A stretch of 64,000 nucleotides of DNA from assembly GCF_003044445.1 (NCBI RefSeq), contig NZ_POWX01000003.1, positions 1 through 64,000 of the forward strand, written 5' to 3'. The notes under the pieces are model-generated. The model was not told the DNA's origin. It saw only the letters and a list, made by a program, of their open reading frames with translations, and searched no databases. Both the position numbers and the translations under genes were made by a program. Source of the stretch: Neisseria mucosa. GTDB taxonomy: Bacteria > Pseudomonadota > Gammaproteobacteria > Burkholderiales > Neisseriaceae. Below, in pieces: positions 16,996 through 26,002 of this stretch; position 1 is the stretch's first letter, and each line of letters starts with the position of its first letter.

Positions 16996-18132
16996 TTAGT
17001 AATGAATAACAGCGCGGATCGATTTACCTTCGTGCATCAACTCAAAGGCTTCATTGATTTGATCGAGTGTCAGTGTGTGGGTCACAAACGGTTCTAACTC
17101 GATGTCGCCTTTCATTGAATCTTCCACCATTTTCGGAAGTTCAGAGCGGCCTTTCACGCCACCAAATGCAGAGCCTTTCCAAACACGACCCGTTACCAAC
17201 TGGAACGGACGAGTTGAAATTTCTTGTCCTACACCTGCTACGCCGATGATAATGGATTGTCCCCAACCACGGTGTGCACTTTCTAATGCCTGACGCATTA
17301 CGTTTACGTTGCCGATGCATTCAAAGGTGTGGTCAATACCCCATTTATTGATGTCTAACAACACGTCTTTGATCGGTTTATCGTAATCGTTCGGGTTTAA
17401 ACAATCAGTTGCACCGAAGTGTTTTGCCAACTCGAATTTTGCGGGATTGGTATCAATGGCGATAATGCGCCCCGCTTTGGCTTGACGCGCACCTTGCACC
17501 ACAGCCAAACCAATCGCCCCCAAACCAAACACGGCAACAGAGTCGCCTTCTTGCACTTTTGCCGTATTATGTACCGCGCCAATACCTGTGGTAACGCCAC
17601 AGCCGAGCAAACATACTTGTTCGTGGTTGGCTTCTGGGTTGATTTTCGCCAATGAAACTTCCGCAACAACAGAGTATTCACTGAAAGTCGAACAGCCCAT
17701 ATAGTGATAGATCGGCTGACCTTGATAAGAAAAACGCGTCGTGCCGTCCGGCATTAAGCCTTTACCCTGCGTCTCACGTACCGCAACGCATAAGTTGGTT
17801 TTACCTGAACGGCAAAACTCACATTCGCCACATTCAGCGGTGTAAAGAGGAATGACGTGATCACCCGGTTTTACGCTTGACACACCTTCGCCCACAGCAA
17901 CAACCACACCCGCACCTTCGTGTCCAAGCACCACAGGGAATACGCCTTCAGGATCGCTTCCTGATAATGTAAATGCATCAGTATGGCACACCCCCGTGTG
18001 GGTATTGCGGATTAACACTTCGCCTTTGCGAGGCATTTCTACATCGATTTCCACAATTTGTAAGGGTTGATTTGGGGCGAATGCTACCGCTGCGCGAGAT
18101 TTGATAGTTGAATTGGTTTGTTTAATTTCCAT
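16996..18132 (-). CDS. adhC: S-(hydroxymethyl)glutathione dehydrogenase / GSNO reductase (class III ADH)
   Basis: The 378-residue zinc enzyme oxidises S-hydroxymethylglutathione and reduces S-nitrosoglutathione, protecting against formaldehyde and nitric oxide. Catalytic zinc ligands are in TGVCHTD and GHEGAG, the structural zinc Cys cluster in ECGECEFCRSGKTNLC, and the Rossmann motif in GLGAIGLA. It heads an operon with fghA behind a MerR-type promoter. Composition and sequence resemble Pasteurellaceae adhC; no DUS is present in this 2.2-kb block. The usual regulator gene nmlR is not adjacent. Confidence 0.93.
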   Translation of the reverse strand: MEIKQTNSTIKSRAAVAFAPNQPLQIVEIDVEMPRKGEVLIRNTHTGVCHTDAFTLSGSDPEGVFPVVLGHEGAGVVVAVGEGVSSVKPGDHVIPLYTAECGECEFCRSGKTNLCVAVRETQGKGLMPDGTTRFSYQGQPIYHYMGCSTFSEYSVVAEVSLAKINPEANHEQVCLLGCGVTTGIGAVHNTAKVQEGDSVAVFGLGAIGLAVVQGARQAKAGRIIAIDTNPAKFELAKHFGATDCLNPNDYDKPIKDVLLDINKWGIDHTFECIGNVNVMRQALESAHRGWGQSIIIGVAGVGQEISTRPFQLVTGRVWKGSAFGGVKGRSELPKMVEDSMKGDIELEPFVTHTLTLDQINEAFELMHEGKSIRAVIHY

Positions 18133-18178
18133 TATTTTTTCTCTTTAATTCATTAACAAAATGACTAGATGACAGCAG

Positions 18179-18207
18179 TTTATACTTTGGACTTCAGTCT
18201 AAAGCAA
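18179..18207 (-). promoter_or_regulatory. MerR/NmlR-type promoter of adhC-fghA
   Basis: On the minus strand, -35 TTGCTT (18202-18207) and -10 TATAAA (18179-18184) flank a dyad, CTTTGGACTTCAGTCTAAAG at 18185-18204, with arms matching 8 of 9 bases. A dyad inside the spacer is the hallmark of promoters controlled by MerR-family activators. NmlR controls adhC in Neisseria and Haemophilus. Here the spacer counts as 17 bases with these hexamers. Confidence 0.65.
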
Positions 18208-18297
18208 GCGTTTTTTGTGATTCTGCTCCGGCAGTAGCATGATCGACTGAAGAGCCACCATGCAATCGGCAGTTAATTAGAATGCTATCAAATATCA

Positions 18298-19049
18298 TTT
18301 CATGGTGGATCCGGTAACGATACTTTAGACGGTGGCACCGGTGTAGACCGCATGAGCGGCGGAGACGGAAATGATGTCTATCATGTGGACAATGTCAATG
18401 ACACAGTTACCGAGCGATCGGCAGAAGGTACCGATACCATTTACAGTAGCGTTTCCTATACCGCCGCAGCAAATGTTGAAAACCTGACTTTGAGAGGCAG
18501 CAGTGACATCAACGGTATTGGCAACCGTAGTGACAACATCTTGACAGGCAATAACGGAAATAATCGCTTGAGCGGTGAAGACGGCAATGATTTCCTGTAC
18601 GGCATGGGCGGTAACGACACCCTGTCAGGTGGCAATGGAAGTGACCACCTCAACGGTGGAGTCGGTGATGACTATATTGCAGGCGGCTCGGGCAGCGACA
18701 CCATCATCACAGGTGAAGGCAAAGACACCGTCGCTTTTACCGCATCAGATATTCGTGAAGGCAGCATAGATCGTTTGCTCGACTTAACCCTGCGACGGAC
18801 AAACTCGACCTATCCGGTATGCGTTCATTGCTGACTGGCAGCAACGCCAATTTAAGCTGGTCAGAGATGTTCATTGACAAAGACCCCTATATCGATACCA
18901 TCCTTAAAAACGACCGACCTTATCTCATCTTCGATACAGAGCAGCAAACACTTGCTTATCGTGCGGCAGGTTCGAGAAGTAGCACCGTATTTGCCAAATT
19001 CGATAGCGACCAAGAACTATGGTTGAGCGCATCCAATATCATCGGCTAA
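18298..19049 (+). pseudogene. C-terminal remnant of an RTX (hemolysin-type calcium-binding) protein, truncated and frameshifted
   Basis: The frame opens directly into RTX nonapeptides (GGSGNDTLDGG, then GGDGNDVYHVD, GEDGNDFLYGMGGNDTL, GGVGDDYIAGGSGSDT) with no start codon or N-terminal part. Near 18781-18786 one base is missing, so the first frame ends after a short unrelated tail at 18834. The correct C-terminus (DKLDLSGMRSLLTGSN ... LWLSASNIIG) continues in another frame to 19049. RTX proteins are secreted by type I systems and bind calcium. The upstream sequence stops matching right where the adhC promoter block begins, so the import event probably removed the 5' end. Confidence 0.85.
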
Positions 19050-19167
19050 AACTTGCTAAAAAGAAATGACCATTTGGAACGAATCTGCTTTTTAAACTCC
19101 AAAGCAAAGATTTAAAACAAACATTTTTTGAAACAAATCGTCAGTTCATTCTAAGCTGATTCAATAA

Positions 19168-19210
19168 AAACGTCGTCTGAAAACTTAGTTACAGGTTTCA
19201 GACGACGTTT
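19168..19210. terminator. Hairpin of variant DUS
   Basis: Arms AAACGTCGTCTGAAA / TTTCAGACGACGTTT between the RTX remnant and the YbhB-like gene; the core is ACGTCGTCTGAA. Confidence 0.7.
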
Positions 19211-19268
19211 CTGTTTCTAAGATTGCGCTTTCTGAAAAATCTAGCAAAGGTTTCAAATTGCTTAGGCT

Positions 19269-19766
19269 TTATACGTCATACGTTCCCATTACGCTTGCGC
19301 TGTCTAAGATATGCCCCTGCATGGCGAAATGCAGGTCGTTGAAGCGGAAGCTGCGCGGCAGGTTTAATACGGTGTCGAGTGCGTAAACGATGAGTTCGTA
19401 GCGGTGGCGGCAGTTGGGCGGATACATGCCGCCGTAGCCTGTGGCTTCTTCGATGTCCAACTTGCCCAACAGGCTCGCCCAACTGTTTGCGCCTTGCGTA
19501 TAGTCGGTGGCGGTCAGGCTTTCGTTTTCGGCGACGGAGGTGCGTTTGAGGTCGGAAATCAGCCAGTGCGTCCACACGAATCCGCTGGCGGTAATGGCGT
19601 CTTTGTCTTCCAAAACGACGGCAAAGGATTTCGTGCCTTCGGGCGCGCCGCTGATCTCAAAGGGGATGGAGTAAGTCGGCATGTTGTTCGGACTGAACTG
19701 GCTGCCGCGTTTGCCGTATTTGTCTTCAAATTCGCCGTTGACAATGGCTGAAGTCGTTACCTGCAT
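19269..19766 (-). CDS. YbhB/YbcL-family (PEBP-like) protein
   Basis: The 165-residue product belongs to the Raf-kinase-inhibitor-like family. It has the segment SFAVVLEDKDA, the run WTHWLISDL, the substrate-pocket segment GYGGMYPPNCRHRYELIVYALD, and the C-terminal ILDSASVMGTY. There is no signal peptide. Its physiological role in bacteria is unclear. The ATG at 19766 is used because AGGAG lies seven bases upstream; the frame extends much further but without a start signal. Confidence 0.88.
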   Translation of the reverse strand: MQVTTSAIVNGEFEDKYGKRGSQFSPNNMPTYSIPFEISGAPEGTKSFAVVLEDKDAITASGFVWTHWLISDLKRTSVAENESLTATDYTQGANSWASLLGKLDIEEATGYGGMYPPNCRHRYELIVYALDTVLNLPRSFRFNDLHFAMQGHILDSASVMGTYDV

Positions 19767-19876
19767 AGTGTTCTCCTGTGGGGTTGGGGAAGGGGTCGTC
19801 TGAAAAAGGAAGGCTTGTTCAGACGGCGGGTGGATTGTCCGGTTTGCTATGGCTGCCGTTTTCAGACGACCTGTTT

Positions 19877-20536
19877 TTATACCTGCCAGTCTATCGGTGT
19901 TATCCCGTTTTCCTGCAAATAGGCATTGGCGCGGGAAAAGTGTTTGCAGCCGAAGAAGCCGCGATAGGCGGACAGCGGCGAGGGGTGCGGCGCGCTGAGG
20001 ACGAGATGGCGGCTGCGGTCGATAAACGCGCCTTTTTTCTGCGCGTGGCTGCCCCAAAGCATGAAGACGACGTGTTCACGGTTTTGGTTGATTTGGTTGA
20101 CCACTTCGTCGGTAAAGCGTTCCCAGCCCAATGTGGCATGGGAATGCGCCTGCCCCGCGCGGACGGTCAGGACGGTATTGAGCAGTAAAACGCCCTGTTC
20201 CGCCCAATGTTGCAGATAGCCGTGTTGCGGGATACGGAAGCCTTCGATGTCGTCCGCCAGCTCTTTGTAAATATTGACCAACGAGGGCGGGACGGCGATG
20301 CCTTCGCGGACGGAAAACGCCAGCCCGTGCGCCTGCCCTGCGCCGTGATACGGGTCTTGCCCCAGAATCACGACTTTGACGTTACCGAATTCGGTCGCTC
20401 TAAAGGCGTTGAACACGTCTTCGGCGGGCGGATAGATAATCCGCCCCATGCCGCGTTCTTTTTTGACGGTTTCGATGATATGTTGGAAATAGGGTTCGGA
20501 CTTTTCCGAGCCAATTGCTTCGTGCCAAGTTTGCAT
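19877..20536 (-). CDS. ung: Uracil-DNA glycosylase
   Basis: The 219-residue family-1 UDG removes uracil from DNA. The water-activating motif GQDPYHGAGQAHGLAFSV (around residues 60-77) and the minor-groove loop HPSPLSAYRGFFGC near residue 185 are intact. The start is taken at ATG 20536 (MQTWHEAIGS) with AAAGG upstream; an in-frame ATG at 20569 would add eleven residues. Confidence 0.93.
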   Translation of the reverse strand: MQTWHEAIGSEKSEPYFQHIIETVKKERGMGRIIYPPAEDVFNAFRATEFGNVKVVILGQDPYHGAGQAHGLAFSVREGIAVPPSLVNIYKELADDIEGFRIPQHGYLQHWAEQGVLLLNTVLTVRAGQAHSHATLGWERFTDEVVNQINQNREHVVFMLWGSHAQKKGAFIDRSRHLVLSAPHPSPLSAYRGFFGCKHFSRANAYLQENGITPIDWQV

Positions 20537-20588
20537 CAGGCTGCCTTTGTGAAAGGGAATAGTGGGCATTATAGTGCGGTTGTTTGCA

Positions 20589-20635
20589 AAAAGGTCGTCT
20601 GAAAAACCAGTTTCATGTTTTTCAGACGACCTTTT
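20589..20635 (-). terminator. DUS hairpin terminator after dsbD
   Basis: Eighteen-base arms (AAAAGGTCGTCTGAAAAA and complement), five bases beyond the dsbD stop. Confidence 0.8.
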
Positions 20636-20639
20636 GTCT

Positions 20640-22445
20640 TTATTTTTCGTTTTGTTTGTACCAGTTGATGAATTCGTCCGGTTTGGCGAAACCGAGCAAG
20701 GGGTCGCTGCGGCGGCCGTCGGCGTGGATGGCGAAAATGCCCGGCGGGCCGTAGATTCCGTATTCTTTGTAGAGTGCCTGATGTTCGGGCATGTTGGCGG
20801 TTACGTCGATTTGGAAGAAGCGTTCCATATCGACGGCTTCATGCACTTGCGGCTGGTTGAGCGTGTAGTTTGCCATTTCTTTGCAGGAAATACACCAGTC
20901 AGCGTAGAAATCCAAAACGACGGGTTTGTCGGGGTTGGCTTTCAATGCGGCGTCCATGGCGGCTTTGAGTTCGGCGACGTCGGTGAACATTTTGCCGTGG
21001 TCGGTGGTTTTGCCTGCTTCGGACGGGGGAGACAGCGTCAGGAAGTGGTGCAGGGCGGTGGTTTGTTTGTTTGCGCTTTGCCAGCCGAACCATGCGCCGC
21101 CGATGATGAGTAGGAAGCCTAAAACGGAGGCGGCGGTTTTCAGACGACCTTTCTGTTTGCCGGATTTAACCAGCAACATGACGGCAGGGACGATCATGAG
21201 CAGGGTGTAAAGCGCGACAATGAGGTAGTAGGGCAGGTGCGGCGTGGCGAGATAGACGGCTACGGCAAGCAGGATGAAGCCGAAGGCGTATTTGATGCCG
21301 TTCATCCAGTCGCCTGCTTTGGGCAGGACGTGGCCGCCGAATGTGCCGATGAGGATCAGCGGGACGCCGGTGCCGAGTGCCAAGACATACAACGCCAGTC
21401 CGCCCAAAACGGCATCGCCGGTTTGTCCGATATAGCCCAAGGCGAATCCGAGCGGCGGGGCAACGCAGGGGCCGACGATCAGCGCGGAGAGTATGCCCAT
21501 GACGAAGACGGAGAAGATTTTGCCGCCGGAGAGTTTGCTGCTTTGGTTTTGGAAGTAGGATTGGACGGCGTTGGGCAGTTGGATGTTGAAGAGTCCGAAC
21601 ATGGAAAGCGCGAGGACGACCATCAGGCCTGCGGCGGCAAGGACGACCCATGCCTGTTGCAGCCATACGGTCAGAAGCGCGCCCGTCAGACCTGCGATGA
21701 CGCCGACCAGTGTGTAGGTCAGTGCCAAACCTTGCACATACGCTACGGACAGCGCGAAGGCGCGGCCTTTGCCAGCGGTTTTATCGCCGACGATGATGCT
21801 GGAGACTATCGGTAAAAGCGGATACATACAGGCGGTAAAGCTCAAGAATACCCCTGCGGTAAAAAACGCCAACAGGTTGGCGTTTAATGTGTCCCACGAT
21901 AATTTGAAGCGGCTGTTGTCATCGTTTTGCGAGGCTTTAGGCGCGGCGGCGGGGGATGGTTTGGCGGAATCGGGTTGAAGGAAGCGGTCTTTGGCGGATA
22001 TGGGTTCGTCGCTTTGCGTCTTGTACAGACCGTTGCCTTTAATCTCAAAAGATGTGTCTACGGGCGGGTAACATACGCCGGCTTCGGCACAGCCTTGATA
22101 AGTCAGCGTCAGCTTGTAGGTCGGCGCGGCTTTTTTGTAAGGCCAGTTGACCTGCGCGGCGCGGTGGAATACGGTTTGTTTGCCGAAAAACTCATCTTCT
22201 TTGAGTTCGCCTTTGCTGAAAACCGGTTCGGCCAATACGCCCTCAGGCGCGGTGGCAGCGACGATTTTCGATTGGTACATATAGTAGCCGTCGGCGATTT
22301 TGAATTCGACGTTGATGCCTTTGTCGGTAACGTTCACTTGCGGCACGAACGCTTTTTCAGGCGGCAGCAAATCATCGGCGTTCACAGCAAACGCGCTGGA
22401 ACACAGGGCAAAAAAGGCGGTAAAGAAGTAAATGAGTTTTTTCAT
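20640..22445 (-). CDS. dsbD: Thiol:disulfide interchange protein DsbD
   Basis: The 601-residue inner-membrane protein carries electrons from cytoplasmic thioredoxin to periplasmic thiol proteins. It has a signal peptide (ending FAVNADD), an N-terminal periplasmic domain with the pair GCAEAGVCYPP, a central domain of about eight helices (residues about 185-445) with Cys in SFTACMYPL and IVGPCVAPP, and a C-terminal thioredoxin-like domain with WCISCKEM. All expected redox pairs are present. An internal DUS encodes GRLK at the end of the membrane domain. Confidence 0.93.
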   Translation of the reverse strand: MKKLIYFFTAFFALCSSAFAVNADDLLPPEKAFVPQVNVTDKGINVEFKIADGYYMYQSKIVAATAPEGVLAEPVFSKGELKEDEFFGKQTVFHRAAQVNWPYKKAAPTYKLTLTYQGCAEAGVCYPPVDTSFEIKGNGLYKTQSDEPISAKDRFLQPDSAKPSPAAAPKASQNDDNSRFKLSWDTLNANLLAFFTAGVFLSFTACMYPLLPIVSSIIVGDKTAGKGRAFALSVAYVQGLALTYTLVGVIAGLTGALLTVWLQQAWVVLAAAGLMVVLALSMFGLFNIQLPNAVQSYFQNQSSKLSGGKIFSVFVMGILSALIVGPCVAPPLGFALGYIGQTGDAVLGGLALYVLALGTGVPLILIGTFGGHVLPKAGDWMNGIKYAFGFILLAVAVYLATPHLPYYLIVALYTLLMIVPAVMLLVKSGKQKGRLKTAASVLGFLLIIGGAWFGWQSANKQTTALHHFLTLSPPSEAGKTTDHGKMFTDVAELKAAMDAALKANPDKPVVLDFYADWCISCKEMANYTLNQPQVHEAVDMERFFQIDVTANMPEHQALYKEYGIYGPPGIFAIHADGRRSDPLLGFAKPDEFINWYKQNEK

Positions 22446-22620
22446 GGCGTCTTCTCAGTGGAAGGGTTAAACAGGCGCATTATAAACGCAGCAGTCGTTT
22501 ATAGGTCTTAATTTATATTAAAAGCTGCGATGGTTTTTATCGCGACGAGGGTGGATTATCGGACTGCTTGATAGATGATGCCCGTCGGATTGTCTCTTTT
22601 TCATAGCCGATTTAAACAGG

Positions 22621-22679
22621 AAAGGTCGTCTGAAAACGGATAGTGTAAATTCTGTCCAAACTATTTTCAGACGGCCTTT
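22621..22679 (-). terminator. Mixed-dialect DUS hairpin after narP
   Basis: AAAGGTCGTCTGAAAA (22621-22636) pairs with TTTTCAGACGGCCTTT (22664-22679); the second arm is the AGGCCGTCTGAA dialect. Confidence 0.7.
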
Positions 22680-22717
22680 CATGTTTTTACCACTTTCGCA
22701 CCGGTATCCTGAGCTGT

Positions 22718-23374
22718 TTAATTGATTTCAGGCTGCGGGACTTTGTGCTGAACGGCATAAACAGCGGCTTGGACGCGGCTGCTGAGGTCCAGTTTTCGCA
22801 GCAGGTTTTGAACGTGGACTTTGACGGTAGATTCTGCCAAGTCCAAATGGCGGGCGATGACTTTGTTGCTGTGTCCGGCGGCGAGGTAGCCTAGGATTTC
22901 GAGTTCGCGCGGGGTGAGGGTGGCGAGTGCCTGGTCGGTACGCGGTGCGGATGGGGAAATCAGGGATTGGACGAGGCGCGTGGTCATTTCGGGAGAGAAG
23001 ACGTTGTCGCCGTCGACAGCTTTGCGGATGCTGTCGAGCAGGAAGTCGGCGTTGATGTTTTTCAGCAAAAAGCCGCGCGCGCCGATGCGCATACATTCGG
23101 TCAAATCGTCGCTGTCTTCGGAAACGGTCAGCATGATGACGGTTTGGTTCGGGTTGACGCCCAAGATTTGTGCCAGTGCTTCGCGTCCGTTCATGACGGG
23201 CATGTCAAGGTCGAGTAAGACGACGTCGGGTTTGAGCTGTTCCGCCATTTTGACGCCGGACAAGCCGTCGGCGGCTTCGCCGATGACTTCGAAGTCGTTT
23301 TGACGTGAGAGTAGGGCTTTGATGCCGCTGCGGAAGAGTGTGTGGTCGTCGATGAGGATAATTTTGATAGTCAT
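22718..23374 (-). CDS. narP: NarL-family nitrate response regulator
   Basis: The 218-residue regulator has a receiver domain with phospho-acceptor Asp55 (VVLLDLDMP), Thr83 and Lys105, and a C-terminal LuxR-type helix-turn-helix (LTPRELEILGYLAAGHSNKVIA ... STVKVHVQNLLRKL). It overlaps narQ by four bases, so the pair is co-translated. In Neisseria NarQ/NarP is known to control the denitrification gene aniA. Confidence 0.9.
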   Translation of the reverse strand: MTIKIILIDDHTLFRSGIKALLSRQNDFEVIGEAADGLSGVKMAEQLKPDVVLLDLDMPVMNGREALAQILGVNPNQTVIMLTVSEDSDDLTECMRIGARGFLLKNINADFLLDSIRKAVDGDNVFSPEMTTRLVQSLISPSAPRTDQALATLTPRELEILGYLAAGHSNKVIARHLDLAESTVKVHVQNLLRKLDLSSRVQAAVYAVQHKVPQPEIN

Positions 23375-25176
23375 GAGAATGTTCTATTCTGTTTGGGTAA
23401 AGTTAGGGTGACGGTAGTACCTTCGTCGGGTTTGGAGCTGACTTCCAGTTCGGCACGAATTCGTTGGGCACGTTCTCGCATGATACCCATGCCGACATGT
23501 TCGCCGGAAAGCGCGTCCAGATGGGCGGGATCGAAGCCTACACCGTCGTCACGGATGATCAGCGTGAAGTCCTGACGGTTATCAATGCTGACGGTAACGT
23601 TATGGGCGAGAGAGTGTTTGCGGATGTTGGACAGGCTCTCCTGGAGGATGAAGATAATCTGCAATTGTTCGTCGTCGTTTAACGTTGCTCCTTCGTCGCG
23701 CCACTTGGCGCTCACGTTGATTTTGGTTTGTCTTTCGAACCGGGCGAGTAAGGTGGAAACGGCTTCGGGGAAATCTTTGTTACTGATTTTGGTACGGAAG
23801 TTTAGCAGAAGTTCGCGTACGTCTTCATAGCATTCCTGTACGCCGTCTTTGATAAAGCGGATGTTTTCTTCGGCTTGTTCTTTTTGGTCGGCATAAAACG
23901 CACTTTCCAGCATTTGAACCTGCAGGTTCAGGAAAGTCAATGCTTGTGCGATGCTGTCGTGCAGGCCTTGGGCAATCAGGTTGCGTTCCTGTAAAACGGC
24001 AAGCAGGCGGCGCTCTTGCTCGAGGCGGCTGTTGACGATGGAAACGCCTAATTGTCCGCTCAATGTGTGCAGTAGCTCGTTGTCGTTGTGATCAGGTTTA
24101 AGGTCGTCTGAAAAATACAGGTTTAAAACGCCCAACTCTTCCTCCTGATAACTGATGGGGAAAACGGCGTGTTTGAATTCCGTTTTATCTGATTTATCCG
24201 AGACAGTATCTGGCTCATCATCCGAATCATCAGGCAGTCCGATGGATGCCACTATATCTGTGCGTTTGCGTTCGTTATCCCAAAGGCGGATGCTGCCCGC
24301 TTCTGCGGAGACGGCGGGCAGGGTTCGTTTGAGGAATTCTTCCGCTGCCTGTTGGGGAGTGAAAGTTTGATGCAAATCGCGGGTGGTTTGATAGAGCAGG
24401 GTCAGGTCGCGGTTTTGGCGCGCTAAATCTTGAGTTTGCCGTGCCACTTGTCCTTCCAAATCGGTATAAAGTGTTTTCAGCCGGCTGCTCATTTGGTTGA
24501 AGCCTTTGTTGACTTGGGCGAACTCGCTTATCTGGTCAGTGTCGATTTGAACGCCGAACCTGCCTTGACTGATGGTTTTTACACCGTCCCTCAATGTTTC
24601 CAGAGGGCGGATAATCCACGCGTAGTGCCAGATAATCATCAATCCTGCCGCCGCAAAGATCATCCCCATCATAATCATTTGAAAGCGGCGCAACCATAAG
24701 GTGTTTTTCTCATTGGCATGTTCCATCGCCTGTAAGAACAGTTCGATATTGGCTGCAAAACGGTAGAGCTTGATTTGGTCGGGACGCTCGTAACGGCGCA
24801 AGACGGGCTGTATATTTGATTTCCAGTCTTCAATCAGTGCCGACTGTATCAGGTCGTAGGCAGGTGGTGTTTCTGAGGGCATTAGCGGGTGAATGGCATT
24901 GCTCTGGCTGATACGGTTGAGATTTTGTTCAAATTCGTGAATTTGGTTGTTAATCTGCGCCCTTGGGGCATGTTCGCCGACCATATAGGCAAGGCGGTAA
25001 ACCTGTGTTCTCAAATTCCCTGCGTCTTCGATGACAGTAGCGGCGTTTTGCAGCCTCCAAGAGAGCACCAAAGTCAAGATGACGGACAAAAGGGCAGAGC
25101 CAACCCATAATACGGTCAGCAGCTTCAAGCGTGAAGACAGGCTCAGGTGGTTTAAAAAACGGAATGTGAAGGACAT
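23371..25176 (-). CDS. narQ: Nitrate/nitrite sensor histidine kinase
   Basis: The 601-residue membrane kinase has two transmembrane helices (about residues 18-40 and 165-189) around a periplasmic sensor. The sensor has a P-box-like run DAGNLRTQVYRLAYMV at 51-66 as in NarX/NarQ. Next come a HAMP segment, a GAF-like region, a HisKA_3 box with His406 (GLHDSIAQAL), and an ATPase domain with GVGFDP and GMGIMRERA. It forms an operon with narP and is divergent from mobA. An internal DUS encodes YFSDDL in the GAF-like region. Confidence 0.9.
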   Translation of the reverse strand: MSFTFRFLNHLSLSSRLKLLTVLWVGSALLSVILTLVLSWRLQNAATVIEDAGNLRTQVYRLAYMVGEHAPRAQINNQIHEFEQNLNRISQSNAIHPLMPSETPPAYDLIQSALIEDWKSNIQPVLRRYERPDQIKLYRFAANIELFLQAMEHANEKNTLWLRRFQMIMMGMIFAAAGLMIIWHYAWIIRPLETLRDGVKTISQGRFGVQIDTDQISEFAQVNKGFNQMSSRLKTLYTDLEGQVARQTQDLARQNRDLTLLYQTTRDLHQTFTPQQAAEEFLKRTLPAVSAEAGSIRLWDNERKRTDIVASIGLPDDSDDEPDTVSDKSDKTEFKHAVFPISYQEEELGVLNLYFSDDLKPDHNDNELLHTLSGQLGVSIVNSRLEQERRLLAVLQERNLIAQGLHDSIAQALTFLNLQVQMLESAFYADQKEQAEENIRFIKDGVQECYEDVRELLLNFRTKISNKDFPEAVSTLLARFERQTKINVSAKWRDEGATLNDDEQLQIIFILQESLSNIRKHSLAHNVTVSIDNRQDFTLIIRDDGVGFDPAHLDALSGEHVGMGIMRERAQRIRAELEVSSKPDEGTTVTLTLPKQNRTFS

Positions 25177-25314
25177 AGACGGTATATGCCGTTGAGAGTT
25201 TGAGATCGGTTACGGTGTAAACATATCATTCATTCGGATTGGAGGCAATCAGACCTATGAAATGATTGTCATCAAATAGAGATAGAGATGACACTGTTTC
25301 AATGTAAAATCATG

Positions 25315-25351
25315 TTATGATAAAATTCAAATTATATGAATTTTATCATAA
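25315..25351. repeat. Perfect 15-bp inverted repeat upstream of mobA
   Basis: TTATGATAAAATTCA (25315-25329) and its exact complement (25337-25351) are separated by seven A/T bases. It is in the narQ-mobA divergent region and contains no DUS. It could be an operator, a hairpin in a leader transcript, or a decayed mobile element. Confidence 0.7.
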
Positions 25352-25418
25352 GCCCATTTGAGCGAATGAAACCTTTCAGACGACATCGGGCAACCAAACC
25401 GCTTCACAAAGGATAAAT

Positions 25419-25979
25419 ATGAAAATATTTGCGTTGATATTGTCAGGAGGACAGTCAGACGGCGTAGATAAAGGCCTCTCTCCCTGGCAGGGTAAGACGC
25501 TGATTGATTGCGTTATTGATAGGATTAAACCGCAGGTTGACCATATCGCCATCAGTTCCAACCGTAATTTGGAAAGTTATGCCCTTAGAAGCCCGCACCT
25601 GCTTCCGGATGCAAGGCAATGGCGGTATTTGGGCGGATTGGCTGCATTGTGTACCGCTGCCAATGATTTGCAGATTGCCTCTGCAGACTGGCTTTTGGTT
25701 GTACCGTGCGATATGCCTGATTTGCCGGAGGATTTGGTAGAAAGATTTCGGACGGTTTCTAAAAAAACGCCTTTGTGCAACGCCTTTTATATCGAAACAC
25801 CTGTAACGCCGCATTACAACGTGATGTTCATCCGTCCGCAAATTTTACAAAGTGCCGTACCTTATCTGAGTTCAGGATTAAGGACAGTGAGAGGGTGGTT
25901 GCAGCAACAGCGCGCCCGTGTCTTACAATTTGACCATGATGATTGTTTTATCCGTTACGGAAAATCAAACAATGCCTGA
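25419..25979 (+). CDS. mobA: Molybdenum cofactor guanylyltransferase MobA
   Basis: The 186-residue enzyme transfers GMP to molybdopterin to make the MGD cofactor used by nitrate reductases. The nucleotidyltransferase start LILSGGQSDGVDKGLSPWQGK matches the family loop GGxSxRMGxDK with some change, and VVPCDMPDLP carries the metal-binding Asp. An AAAGGATAAAT site precedes the ATG. Its place next to narQP fits nitrate respiration. Confidence 0.88.
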   Translation: MKIFALILSGGQSDGVDKGLSPWQGKTLIDCVIDRIKPQVDHIAISSNRNLESYALRSPHLLPDARQWRYLGGLAALCTAANDLQIASADWLLVVPCDMPDLPEDLVERFRTVSKKTPLCNAFYIETPVTPHYNVMFIRPQILQSAVPYLSSGLRTVRGWLQQQRARVLQFDHDDCFIRYGKSNNA

Positions 25980-26002
25980 GTCGAAACAATTAAACATATC
26001 CA

